Shown piece after piece: positions 25,555 through 33,322 of a stretch of DNA of 33,322 nucleotides. The position numbers were made by a program, and so were the translations under genes. The notes under the pieces were generated by a model. It was not told the DNA's origin and ran no database searches. It saw nothing but the letters and a program-made list of their open reading frames with translations. The stretch is from JANQTF01 sp036835375. GTDB lineage: Bacteria > Bacteroidota > Bacteroidia > J057. Location of the stretch: NCBI GenBank assembly GCA_036835375.1, contig DAITMB010000051.1:1-33322 (forward strand), given 5' to 3'. Within the stretch, counting starts at the first letter, position 1. Each line of letters starts with the position of its first letter.

Positions 25555-25821
25555 TTAAGCCAAGGCCTGCGTAGGTTTTTCTCCCAACTCTTCTGGCAGG
25601 GTGACGCTGTAGATAATTTTTCGTACGGTATCGAACTGCAAATACGGAAACTCTTCCAAAATTTGCTCAATGGCCTCGGTGGATCTCAATCCAGTGTCGC
25701 GGTAAGCCTGATAAGCACGCTTGATTTTGAAGTCCCGAATCACCTTCTGATTGAGTAGATTCAGTCTTTCTAGGGTGTGATAAAGGTCGTCAGAAATAAT
25801 CTGACAAATAGGATTGTTCAT
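25555..25821 (-). CDS. Small conserved-looking protein, unknown function
   Basis: The product is 88 residues, charged and helical. The segment NLLNQKVIRDFKIKRAYQAYR followed by STEAIEQILEEFPYLQFDTVRKIIY looks like a helix-turn-helix-type fold with a regular spacing of aromatic residues, but no named family is recognised. The composition is that of a real cytoplasmic protein. It stands alone on the minus strand, convergent with the tlpA-like gene. Confidence 0.65.
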   Translation of the reverse strand: MNNPICQIISDDLYHTLERLNLLNQKVIRDFKIKRAYQAYRDTGLRSTEAIEQILEEFPYLQFDTVRKIIYSVTLPEELGEKPTQALA

Positions 25822-25881
25822 AGCTCCTCTCTTGATAAAACCAAAAAAATCAGAGGTAAGCTTACACCATGCGCATGAGTA

Positions 25882-27495
25882 CTATATCGTGAAACCAATC
25901 GTGACAAATAAAGAGGTCTTAACAGTATTCGTGACCGCCGCTGGGTTGAAAACAGAAGTGGAAGAAGTCGAATAAGGCGTGAATACGTCCTCTTGGCGTT
26001 GATTCACTAAGGTAACGTCGAAGAAATATTTCGGTTGCCTGATCCCAAAACCCCCTGTTAAAAGAAATCTTCCGCCGCTGGAAATGGATTGCACCAACAC
26101 TTCCCCATTTTGTGCTGCCTGATAATTAAGATATCTTTTGGCCTCTTCTGCCAGCGGGTCACCAAACAAAGCCGTGCCCGCGCGAAAGCGAAAAATCCCA
26201 CTTCTGATCTCTCCTCCCAAGCGATAGTTGATGGTCGTACGATACAGATCTTGGATATCGACATTCTCAGTTCGATAGTTATAATCATCCGAGCTAAAAC
26301 TGGCAGACGAAAAATCAGAAACTTCAATGTCAGCAGAGAGAAATCCATTTTTGCCAAACAAGAACATTCCTCCCAAGGTCGCCTTGTATGGCGTCACGAG
26401 GCTATAGCGAAACAATCCTGGGTCCACAGCAGCACTCAGCTCTTCCGAGCCTGGGAGCCCATTCGGTAAAATCACCGAGTAATCCTGCGCAAGGGACACT
26501 TCAAATTGGTCCCGAAGACTGAAGTAGGTAGGGCTTTGCACTGAGAGACCGATACGAAGTTGATCTATTGGACGGATGATCATGCCTAGCCGCACATTGA
26601 TCCCAGTTCCTCTCGTCGTAAATGCATTTTCGTAGTTGATCCGATTCATCGGGGATTCTAGCGGTAACTGGGGATCGTTTTGAAGAAATTCGTGACGATT
26701 TTGGGTGTCGTTTTCTTCAAAAAACAAGGTCTGTTCGTATCGGAGTGTTTGGATGCCCAGGCTCGCACCGAAATACAGAAAGTCCTCGACATTGCCCGCC
26801 ATGGAAAGGAAGATTTCGTTGCGGCGCCCCTGCTCCATTAGATTCAAGGTTTGAGCAACATTCCCGCCATTTACAGCCGGATAGTAGCGGGCTGGCTCAT
26901 TGAGCAAGGTATCCACCACGTAGGTGAGGGCAGCCAGCCCCGCCAATGAATTGGGACTGATATCATCGCGGGAACGCCCCTCTGCATTGGCAAGCTCGGA
27001 GAAGAAATCCGAGATGGAGCTTTCAGTGTTGAACCCCGTGACGTCGATGGTTCGGGTATAATTTTCGATCTGATTGACTCCGATCGCGAAGGTGTATGTT
27101 TTGAGGCCCTCCTCCACTTCTCTTCTTTGGCCACCTACCTCGTAGTAATTTTTTCCAGTAAAAGTGAACCCCCAAGATGGTACAGACATCTGGGTCCGCT
27201 GGCGAGAATCAGTCGCGTCCAGAAAGGAGGAGTTGGCGTTGCTGACCAAAAACTGGGGAGTAATACTAAAGGTTGACTGCCGATACACCGCGAGACCCGC
27301 AGGATTGAGGGTTGCAGAGGCTAAATCTCCCCCTACCGCAGAATAGGCACCTCCGAGGCCAAGGGCGCGCGCGCTGCCCGAGATCCCAAACTGAGAATGG
27401 CGAAGCGCATCAGAAGCATTCTGCGCCAGCAGAGAGGAGTTGGCCAACACCATGCAGAGAGTCAGAGAGAACAGAGTTGAAAAGGGGTTTTTCAT
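25882..27495 (-). CDS. FadL/OmpP1-type outer-membrane beta-barrel protein
   Basis: The product is 537 residues. A signal peptide (LCMVLANSSLLAQ) is followed by SARALGLGGAYSAVGGDLASATLNPAGLAVY, the typical N-terminal hatch of FadL/TodX-like transporters. Many amphipathic beta strands follow (GTGINVRLGMIIRPIDQLRIGLSVQSP), and the last strand ends in Phe-Thr-Ile (TSLFVTIGFTI). It likely transports hydrophobic compounds across the outer membrane; the substrate is unknown. Confidence 0.85.
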   Translation of the reverse strand: MKNPFSTLFSLTLCMVLANSSLLAQNASDALRHSQFGISGSARALGLGGAYSAVGGDLASATLNPAGLAVYRQSTFSITPQFLVSNANSSFLDATDSRQRTQMSVPSWGFTFTGKNYYEVGGQRREVEEGLKTYTFAIGVNQIENYTRTIDVTGFNTESSISDFFSELANAEGRSRDDISPNSLAGLAALTYVVDTLLNEPARYYPAVNGGNVAQTLNLMEQGRRNEIFLSMAGNVEDFLYFGASLGIQTLRYEQTLFFEENDTQNRHEFLQNDPQLPLESPMNRINYENAFTTRGTGINVRLGMIIRPIDQLRIGLSVQSPTYFSLRDQFEVSLAQDYSVILPNGLPGSEELSAAVDPGLFRYSLVTPYKATLGGMFLFGKNGFLSADIEVSDFSSASFSSDDYNYRTENVDIQDLYRTTINYRLGGEIRSGIFRFRAGTALFGDPLAEEAKRYLNYQAAQNGEVLVQSISSGGRFLLTGGFGIRQPKYFFDVTLVNQRQEDVFTPYSTSSTSVFNPAAVTNTVKTSLFVTIGFTI

Positions 27496-27542
27496 GAGTA
27501 ATCTAAGTAATCAACTGATGAAATGATATACGACGAAATGCG

Positions 27543-27550
27543 CAAAAGTA
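27543..27550 (-). promoter_or_regulatory. TAnnTTTG -7 box upstream of the FadL-type gene
   Basis: On the minus strand the sequence is TACTTTTG, an exact match to the Bacteroidota TAnnTTTG box, about 50 bases before the start codon. No TTG lies at the ideal 17-23 base distance, so confidence is limited. Confidence 0.4.
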
Positions 27551-27730
27551 GGTCAAGGAGACAAGGCTGGATCTTGGATTGCCTCCCCAAAAGGCTCGGC
27601 ATAAGACATTACGTAAGCCTTTTTTAGAACTTCGAGTTTACTATTGATTCAAGATCAAAGAGAGTCTTGATCAATTCCCGTGATGGAGGCCTACTACGAA
27701 TCCGATAGAAATGACTCCTTAGACCGCTAA

Positions 27731-27766
27731 ATATAAAAACCGAACGGGTGTTATACCCGTCCGGTT
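27731..27766 (-). terminator. Intrinsic terminator of the low-complexity lipoprotein gene
   Basis: AACCG-A-ACGGGT (27738-27749) pairs with ACCCGT-C-CGGTT (27755-27766) with one mismatch and a 5-base loop. On the minus strand TTTTTATAT follows. It lies 26 bases beyond the gene's stop. Confidence 0.85.
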
Positions 27767-27791
27767 GTATATCTGTGTCAATTCATTGATC

Positions 27792-29150
27792 CTAAGGGCG
27801 ACGTCCAGAAGAAGATGGCCTGGAGGAAGGAGCACTACTAGGGCTAGAGCTTCTGCTCGGTGAGTAGCTCGGTGTGCTGCTGCGACTTGGCGTGCTGCTT
27901 CTGCTGGGTGAATTGTAGCTTGGGGAGCTATTGCGGCTAGGTGTACTACTTCTATTACCAGCAGGTTCGCTGTAGCTTCTTCTCGTTGGAGCCTGATTGG
28001 TTGAGGGAGAGGAAGAACGCTGACTCGGGCTCACATTGCGGCTTGGTTCTGAACTGCGAGAAGGAGCAGTGTACACGCGGGGCTGCACGGCCTGATTTCT
28101 CGTCGAAGAAGAATTGCGGCCAGGCGTTTCAGCGCGATTGGTCGTAGGCTGATTTGATCCACTCGGCCTGCTGTAGGTAGAAGGCACTGTGTTAGTCCTC
28201 GCACGTTCTGCACTTGACCTTGGCTGGAGATAACGTGAATTATCTGTAGTTGTAGATCTTGCAGCAGGTGTACCTTGAGCAGTAGGGCGAGCATTAGAAC
28301 CTTCGTTTGTACGACGAGTCAAGTCGGGACGGCTGCTTGAGGGCGTGTAACTGGTCTGATTCACAGCGCCTCCCGAAGCATCGGGGCGACGATAATTTTG
28401 GCGAACTTGGTTGGTCGCATTGGAGCGAGCCACTGGTCCTGCGAAGTAGGCTCCGCCACCGTATGGTGGACAATAAACACCACCGTAGAATCCGCCACCA
28501 AAACCCCCATTGAATCCGCCGCCGTAAGGGCCGTAGGGATTCCCAAATCCTGGAGAGAAAAACGGATCATATCCGTAGTAGGCATTCACCCAGGGATTGT
28601 AGTAGTTAAAGTTGTTCCAACGCGAGAAGGAGTTGGCGAAGTACGGGTCGTAGAAACCAGTGTTGAAGTTGTTCCAACCATAGGTGGCTCCAAAGCGGGG
28701 ATAGTTCCAGTTGTACCACCCATTGTTGTTCCAAGTATTCCATGCGGGTGTTCCCATCACGAAATAAAGGTCATTGGTGTAAAACGGGTCGTAGTAGCGC
28801 CAAGAAGATGCAGCGGGACCACCAAATCGACGAACGCGGCGAGAGAAATAAAAATCGTCATCCGCATAGTATTCGTCTTGATAATTGTCCACGGGCCGAC
28901 GGTAGCGGTCTGCGTTATAGGCATAATTACTATCGTCATCGCCTTGAGCGTAGTTGACATTGCCGGAAGTCTGTGGGTTATTGGAGCGAGCATTTGATTG
29001 CTGCTGCACCACCGTCACCTCAGGAGCGTCATTTTTAGAGAAATAGACATCGTCATACTCCTGTCCGGATGAGTAGCGTGTACCCGTGCAGGAACTGAGA
29101 ATAAACGCTCCGGCGAGGAGAAAGGAAAGATATGCTGGTTTCATATTCAT
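27792..29150 (-). CDS. Low-complexity lipoprotein (Tyr/Asn/Trp/Gly-rich then Ser/Arg/Pro-rich)
   Basis: The product is 452 residues; an ATG two codons in (29144) is equally possible. The signal ends in lipobox LSSC (C21). Residues about 95-250 are rich in Tyr, Asn, Trp, Phe and Gly (WNTWNNNGWYNWNYPRFG). From about 250 the protein is Ser/Arg/Thr/Pro-rich, and the last 80 residues are near-repeats of the SRSSTPSRSSTPSYSPSR type. Such proteins occur in Bacteroidota and are sometimes mislabelled vitellogenin-like. No enzyme motif is seen. A surface or periplasmic disordered polymer-like role is inference. Confidence 0.75.
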   Translation of the reverse strand: MNMKPAYLSFLLAGAFILSSCTGTRYSSGQEYDDVYFSKNDAPEVTVVQQQSNARSNNPQTSGNVNYAQGDDDSNYAYNADRYRRPVDNYQDEYYADDDFYFSRRVRRFGGPAASSWRYYDPFYTNDLYFVMGTPAWNTWNNNGWYNWNYPRFGATYGWNNFNTGFYDPYFANSFSRWNNFNYYNPWVNAYYGYDPFFSPGFGNPYGPYGGGFNGGFGGGFYGGVYCPPYGGGAYFAGPVARSNATNQVRQNYRRPDASGGAVNQTSYTPSSSRPDLTRRTNEGSNARPTAQGTPAARSTTTDNSRYLQPRSSAERARTNTVPSTYSRPSGSNQPTTNRAETPGRNSSSTRNQAVQPRVYTAPSRSSEPSRNVSPSQRSSSPSTNQAPTRRSYSEPAGNRSSTPSRNSSPSYNSPSRSSTPSRSSTPSYSPSRSSSPSSAPSSRPSSSGRRP

Positions 29151-29183
29151 GTTGCTTTTACAAGCGAGTAGATTTTCACCTGT

Positions 29184-29217
29184 CGAATGTACAAAAATTT
29201 CAGTTGGCCTTCACCAA
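29184..29217 (-). promoter_or_regulatory. Candidate promoter of the low-complexity lipoprotein gene
   Basis: On the minus strand TTG (29215-29217), a 23-base spacer and TACATTCG (29184-29191) approach the TTG / TAnnTTTG pattern, about 34 bases before the start codon. Confidence 0.3.
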
Positions 29218-29781
29218 CTCTTCTGTTTTACTTACGATTACCTCTCCGCAAAGTGTCGTATGAATAATCATTCGTGTCATAGCGGGAGGAATTCGTGCAA
29301 GCTTTTTTGAGCTGTGATTGGAATGTGTTTGATAAAGCAATATCTGCCTGTTAAATGAACTAAAGCATTCAAACTAATTTTAGCGCTACATTACTTTACA
29401 CAGCTTTTAAACGCCAAAAATCCCGTTTTGTTCATCCGATATCCAAGGTTGCCATCTACACCGGAACCCAGATGAAAAGCGCACTTCAGGGAAAAATTAT
29501 CTATTGGGTCGGCTACACGTTAGGTTTAAATCAAAGCGTCCCAACATGTTGGATTCCTTTCAATACTGAAAGCCCGGCAGCACCAAGTCTTGATATTCAG
29601 GATGCTTGCGAATGAATCCTGCAAAAAACGGGCACAGCGGTAANNNNNNNNNNNNNNNNNNNNNNNNNNNNNNNNNNNNNNNNNNNNNNNNNNNNNNNNN
29701 NNNNNNNNNNNNNNNNNNNNNNNNNNNNNNNNNNNNNNNNNNNTCGAAGTTGAAATCAATTCGAAGAACGCTTATACAAAG

Positions 29782-29809
29782 AGGGCGTTGCTGTGAATAG
29801 CAACGCCCT
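29782..29809. other. Perfect 11-bp hairpin next to the gap
   Basis: AGGGCGTTGCT (29782-29792) and AGCAACGCCCT (29799-29809) are exact reverse complements with a 6-base loop. It has terminator strength but only weak T content on the minus side (CTTTGTAT) and none on the plus side. Confidence 0.7.
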
Positions 29810-30067
29810 AATTAAGCTGATAAAAACATAGGGAAAAGTGCCGAAACAAAATTCTTACCACATTTTTCGCGGAAACTCATCCAGAATATCACCTGAAACC
29901 GGACTTGCTCTGGAGAGAGATTATTTCAACTGAATGTGTCTTTCTCTCTATAAGCAACACCCAAAGAGAGCACGTATTTAACGACCTATTTTCGCTTTCA
30001 CTTGTCGCAAGCTACGAAACACGCGATCAATGACATAACTGATCACCCGAAGTTGAAGCTGATCGGC

Positions 30068-30517
30068 TCAGCTAAACAACCCATAACCGCCGCCACGAAT
30101 GTAGGTTTCCAACTCTAAGATGGTATTGCTCTGCTGCTTGATAATGTTGTTCACGACATCACGGATGGTCACGACGCCGACAAGTTTTCCCTGTTCTTGA
30201 ACTGGAAGGTGACGAATGTGCTTGCTGGACATGATAACCATGCACTCATCCAGCGTCTGCTCGGGCCCTACGGCAATCACTGGCGCAGTCATGAGCTCCC
30301 TGACGAGGGTTTCGCGAGCATCTTTTCCTTCGAGGACTCCTTTTCTCACGGCGTCTCTTTCTGAAAAAATCCCTTTCATCACTTGATTTTCGTCAACAAC
30401 GACCAGCGCGCCGACGTTTTTGATTTTCATTTGCTTTAGGGCCGTGTACACCGTGGACTCCATCCCGATGCTCCACACCTCATTGCCCTTCTGAGCGAGT
30501 AGTCCTCTCACTGTCAT
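30068..30517 (-). CDS. Two-CBS-domain protein
   Basis: The product is 149 residues and consists of a tandem CBS pair: residues about 10-62 (VYTALKQMKIKNVGALVVVDE, then GIFSERDAVRKGV) and about 75-130 (VREL MTAPVIAVGPEQTLDECM, then HIRHLPVQEQGKLVGVVTIRDVV). CBS pairs bind adenosine nucleotides such as AMP, ATP or SAM. There is no attached enzyme domain, so it may be a free-standing sensor. It is cytoplasmic. Confidence 0.92.
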   Translation of the reverse strand: MTVRGLLAQKGNEVWSIGMESTVYTALKQMKIKNVGALVVVDENQVMKGIFSERDAVRKGVLEGKDARETLVRELMTAPVIAVGPEQTLDECMVIMSSKHIRHLPVQEQGKLVGVVTIRDVVNNIIKQQSNTILELETYIRGGGYGLFS

Positions 30518-30744
30518 GATCTTGGGTTAGGGTTGATGGCGCCTTTCAAGAAAAGTTTCCGAATCCTGAACAATTTACCCGATTTCTTCGCTGGCGAATG
30601 TGCAAGTGAAAGGCGATCTTATAATTTCTGAAATTTTCCTTAGAATTACAAGTCCCTGCCCAGAGAATCATTTGTGCCAGTGTTCCCCAAAACAAGATTA
30701 CTCAAAGTCGTCCTTGACTTCATGACATCCCCTTCCCGTGTAGC

Positions 30745-31452
30745 TTATTCCCCTCCAAGTTCCCTCACCCGGATCTTGCGAAACCAAACCTGGCTGCCGT
30801 GATCTTGTAATGCAAGGTGCCCCTTCCCTGCACGACCGTAGAGAGGGTATTGAATAAATTTGCTGTTGGCGAGGCGCTCCTCCCAATCTGCGCTCCCAAG
30901 GTCGTATTCTACTGCCTTCTGTCCATTGAGCCAATGCTCTACGTGCCCTTGATCGACGATCAGACGGGACTCATTCCACTCCCCTACCGCGCGCGCCACA
31001 GGCGAGGGGACAGCGTGCATATCGTAATTTGCGCCAGAAAGCTGTCGGTCATCTAGTTCACTCTTGTATCCAGTATCGTCAATGATCTGCATTTCTGGCC
31101 CACTGTGCCACACCGTCTCAATCGAATCAGCCTCGACGACATGAAACATGACACCACTGTTTCCACCAGGCGCGATTTTCCAGTCAATTTCCAACTCAAA
31201 ATTCTCATACTGAGCGCGACTCACAATGTCTCCGCCACCAGTATCGGCCAGTGTAAATATTCCATCCTCCACTCGCCACTGAGCAGACAGGGTATCTGCC
31301 TTGTAATTTCGCCAAGCATCCAGCTGGTTGAGATCAATCCAGCCTTCTGCCATTGCCCCGCTATCATTGCTGGTTGTGGAAGAAGTTCCTGACGATTCGC
31401 AGGATCCAAGCAGGCATCCCGCCGCCAAGATCATCCAAGAGATTCGGTTCAT
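30745..31452 (-). CDS. DUF1080 (3-keto-disaccharide hydrolase-like) lipoprotein
   Basis: The product is 235 residues. Lipobox LGSC (C18) anchors it. The mature part is one DUF1080 domain, a concanavalin-like sandwich: WRVEDGIFTLADTGGGDIVSRAQYENFELEIDWKIAPGGNSGVMFHV, GPEMQIIDDTGY, LIVDQGHVEHWLNGQKAVEYDLGS and LALQDHGSQVWFRKIRVREL. The family is linked to carbohydrate processing, with 3-keto-disaccharide hydrolysis described for some members. It is divergent from a sialate O-acetylesterase gene. Confidence 0.9.
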   Translation of the reverse strand: MNRISWMILAAGCLLGSCESSGTSSTTSNDSGAMAEGWIDLNQLDAWRNYKADTLSAQWRVEDGIFTLADTGGGDIVSRAQYENFELEIDWKIAPGGNSGVMFHVVEADSIETVWHSGPEMQIIDDTGYKSELDDRQLSGANYDMHAVPSPVARAVGEWNESRLIVDQGHVEHWLNGQKAVEYDLGSADWEERLANSKFIQYPLYGRAGKGHLALQDHGSQVWFRKIRVRELGGE

Positions 31453-31718
31453 GTGTGAATAGGAGATATGATGAAATGAGTGAAAATTATGAGCAGCAAA
31501 AGCGAGATATGGAAAACATGAATAGATCCCATGCCCTATCCAAAGCTCAGGTCAGGTCGAAGTGACTTGTAAAACAAGGGCATCATGAGTTGACCCAGTG
31601 TCAAAATCTTGGGTGAAAAATAGACAAACTTTCTAGAAGCTTCAGATTTTCGTAGCCCAAATTACAGGATGGCATTCTCAACGATATCGTGTATTATTCA
31701 CGCCTCATCCCCGAAATT

Positions 31719-33322
31719 ATGAAGCAACTTCTCCTTTTCCCCCTGTTCCTTTTGGCCATGCTGATCAGCCTGCCGCTCAGTGCTCAACTTCAAGTGGCTG
31801 ATATTTTCACTGATCACATGGTGTTGCAGCGCGAGCGCGAAATGGTGTTCTGGGGTTGGACCAAGCCAAAAGAAAAAGTCTCGATTCGCCTCGGCGCGTT
31901 AGAAAAAAGTGCCAAGGCTGATGTTGCTGGGCGATGGGAGCTGCGGCTTCCTGCCCAAGCAGCAGGAGGTCCTTTCGAGGTGATAATCAGCAGCAAATCC
32001 GGCATCCTCCAACTAGAGGACGTCTGGATCGGCGAGGTGTGGATATGCTCCGGTCAGTCAAACATGGAATGGCCGCTTTCCGCTGTTCAAAACGCCGAAG
32101 CCGAGGTCGCTGCAGCGAATTACCCCATGATTCGCATGTTTAATGTGGCTAACAACATTCAATTGGCACCAGTGGATCGCTTGGCGGCTGGTAGTTCTTG
32201 GAAAGCTTGTACGCCCGATGTAGCCTCTTCTTTTTCTGCAGTGGCCTACTTCATGGCCAGAAAATTACAGCAGGAATTGGGCATTGCCATCGGCCTCATC
32301 GGTAGCAATTGGGGCGGCACCATCGTCGAAACCTGGATCAGTGCCGAAAGCATAAAGCAAGATCCTGATTTTAAAAATTTTTCTACATCCAATTTACGCG
32401 ATCAAATCCTGGCCACGGAGACCGCTGCCCAGACAGCACTCAATGCATTTTACGATCAGTTTCCCGACGAAGGCCCGGACATGCGTGAAAATGAAGGCAT
32501 TTGGTCTGGCGAAAATTATGCTACCACGAATTGGAAAAGCTTGGAGCTACCGGGGTTGTGGGAAGGCAAGGGATTGATAAATGTGGACGGGGTGGTTTGG
32601 TTCCGGAAGGAATTTCAGCTCAGCCCGGCAGAGGCCGCTGCTGGAGGAACCCTCTCCCTCGGTGCCATTGACGACGAAGACATCACCTGGATCAACGGCG
32701 TCCAAGTCGGCGCAACCCAGCGATATGATGCACCACGAAACTATGAGGTGCCTCCTGCTGTGCTCAAAGCTGGCCGCAACGTGATCGCCGTGCGCGTAAA
32801 CGATACGGGCGGTGGCGGCGGCTTCTCCGCTGACCTTGGCACCTTGATGTTTCGAACCGCCTCACAAAGCATTTCATTAGACGGCTTTTGGGCTTACCGC
32901 CCAGGACCGAGGCAAGCCAGCGGCCAGCTTTCAGCTATTCGGCCCAATGATGCCCCTACCCTGCTCTACAATGGTATGATCCACCCGTTAGTTCCTTTTG
33001 GAATCGGCGGCGTGATCTGGTACCAAGGCGAGTCCAATGCCGGTCGCGCCTATCAATACCGTCGGCTTTTCCCTTTGCTCATTGAAGATTGGCGACGGAT
33101 CTGGGGCTACGAATTCCCTTTTTTGTGGGTGCAACTAGCCAATTTCACCGCTGCTATGCCTATGCCGGGAGAGAGCGATTGGGCAGAGCTCCGAGAAGCG
33201 CAGAGCATGACGCTCTCTTTGCCCAACACCGCCCAAGCTGTGACCATTGACATCGGAGTAGCAAATGACATCCATCCACGCAACAAGCAGGACGTGGGCT
33301 TGCGCCTTGCCTTAGCTGCGCT
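31719..33322 (+). CDS. Sialate O-acetylesterase, 3' end missing (partial)
   Basis: 534 codons are visible and the frame runs off the window. A signal peptide (FLLAMLISLPLSAQ) precedes VADIFTDHMVLQRE. The SGNH-type catalytic block is GEVWICSGQSNMEWPLS with nucleophile S114. GLIGSNWGGTIVETWIS and GVIWYQGESNAGRAYQYR are standard blocks, and a beta-sandwich domain is inserted between them (WFRKEFQLSP, WINGVQVG, VIAVRVNDTG). The Asp/His end of the active site is in NDIHPRNKQD near the window edge. The enzyme removes O-acetyl groups from sialic acids or other acetylated sugars outside the cytoplasm. Confidence 0.93.
   Translation, partial: MKQLLLFPLFLLAMLISLPLSAQLQVADIFTDHMVLQREREMVFWGWTKPKEKVSIRLGALEKSAKADVAGRWELRLPAQAAGGPFEVIISSKSGILQLEDVWIGEVWICSGQSNMEWPLSAVQNAEAEVAAANYPMIRMFNVANNIQLAPVDRLAAGSSWKACTPDVASSFSAVAYFMARKLQQELGIAIGLIGSNWGGTIVETWISAESIKQDPDFKNFSTSNLRDQILATETAAQTALNAFYDQFPDEGPDMRENEGIWSGENYATTNWKSLELPGLWEGKGLINVDGVVWFRKEFQLSPAEAAAGGTLSLGAIDDEDITWINGVQVGATQRYDAPRNYEVPPAVLKAGRNVIAVRVNDTGGGGGFSADLGTLMFRTASQSISLDGFWAYRPGPRQASGQLSAIRPNDAPTLLYNGMIHPLVPFGIGGVIWYQGESNAGRAYQYRRLFPLLIEDWRRIWGYEFPFLWVQLANFTAAMPMPGESDWAELREAQSMTLSLPNTAQAVTIDIGVANDIHPRNKQDVGLRLALAA

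Larger units (their letters stand above)
29151..30067. other. Long intergenic region with an assembly gap
   Basis: The 100 N at 29644-29743 are a gap of unknown size. No gene is supported in the visible sequence; short frames run through the N block and cannot be judged. A perfect hairpin stands shortly after the gap and may be the end of a gene hidden in it. Confidence 0.6.

Noticed and set aside
29526..29800. Frames running through the 100-N gap at 29644
   Set aside because: Same reason; gap length is unknown so no frame can be trusted.

Overview
The window looks like a chromosomal segment of a Bacteroidota member, probably of the Saprospiria type; the class is inference from gene content. 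Supporting signs are a DUF3276/PUR-family nucleic-acid-binding protein, a DAHP synthase-chorismate mutase fusion, a DUF4369/TlpA-type thioredoxin lipid-envelope protein, a FadL/OmpP1-type porin, many lipoproteins, the near absence of Shine-Dalgarno sequences, and promoters of the TTG / TAnnTTTG type. Base composition is near 50% GC. Three runs of exactly 100 N (10437-10536, 12737-12836, 29644-29743) are assembly gaps of unknown true length.

Layout. 1-2650: the end of one coiled-coil protein, then a large modular fibre-like protein with a C-terminal S74 self-cleaving chaperone domain. 2800-7890: a leftward five-gene cluster (tilS, TPR lipoprotein, M19 dipeptidase, class C beta-lactamase-like hydrolase, small zinc ribbon) closed by a terminator. 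8250-12040: exported hypothetical proteins, a family III CoA-transferase and an SH3-domain lipoprotein. 12630-14930: a PUR-family protein whose N-terminus is a tandem RDQG repeat interrupted by an assembly gap, then an HTTM-domain membrane protein.

15030-19824 is the most interesting part. It is an aromatic amino acid operon (prephenate dehydratase, aminotransferase, prephenate dehydrogenase, DAHP synthase-chorismate mutase). It is preceded by a promoter, a 28-codon leader peptide containing the run YYAFYFYCFY, and a strong intrinsic terminator whose 5' arm can instead pair with the end of the leader ORF. That is a complete ribosome-mediated transcription attenuator, apparently reading both tyrosine and phenylalanine. 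The operon supplies the committed first step, both branch enzymes and a transaminase, so one leader could match output to both end products.

20100-25500: PrsW-like membrane protease, a TIGR02757-family protein, a lipoprotein trehalase, YqgE/AlgH and a TlpA-like thioredoxin protein, all rightward. 25550-31450: leftward genes for a small orphan, an outer-membrane FadL-type protein, an extreme low-complexity Tyr/Asn/Trp then Ser/Arg/Pro-rich lipoprotein, a two-CBS-domain protein and a DUF1080 lipoprotein. The window ends inside a rightward sialate O-acetylesterase. No CRISPR array, rRNA, tRNA or recognisable transposase was seen.
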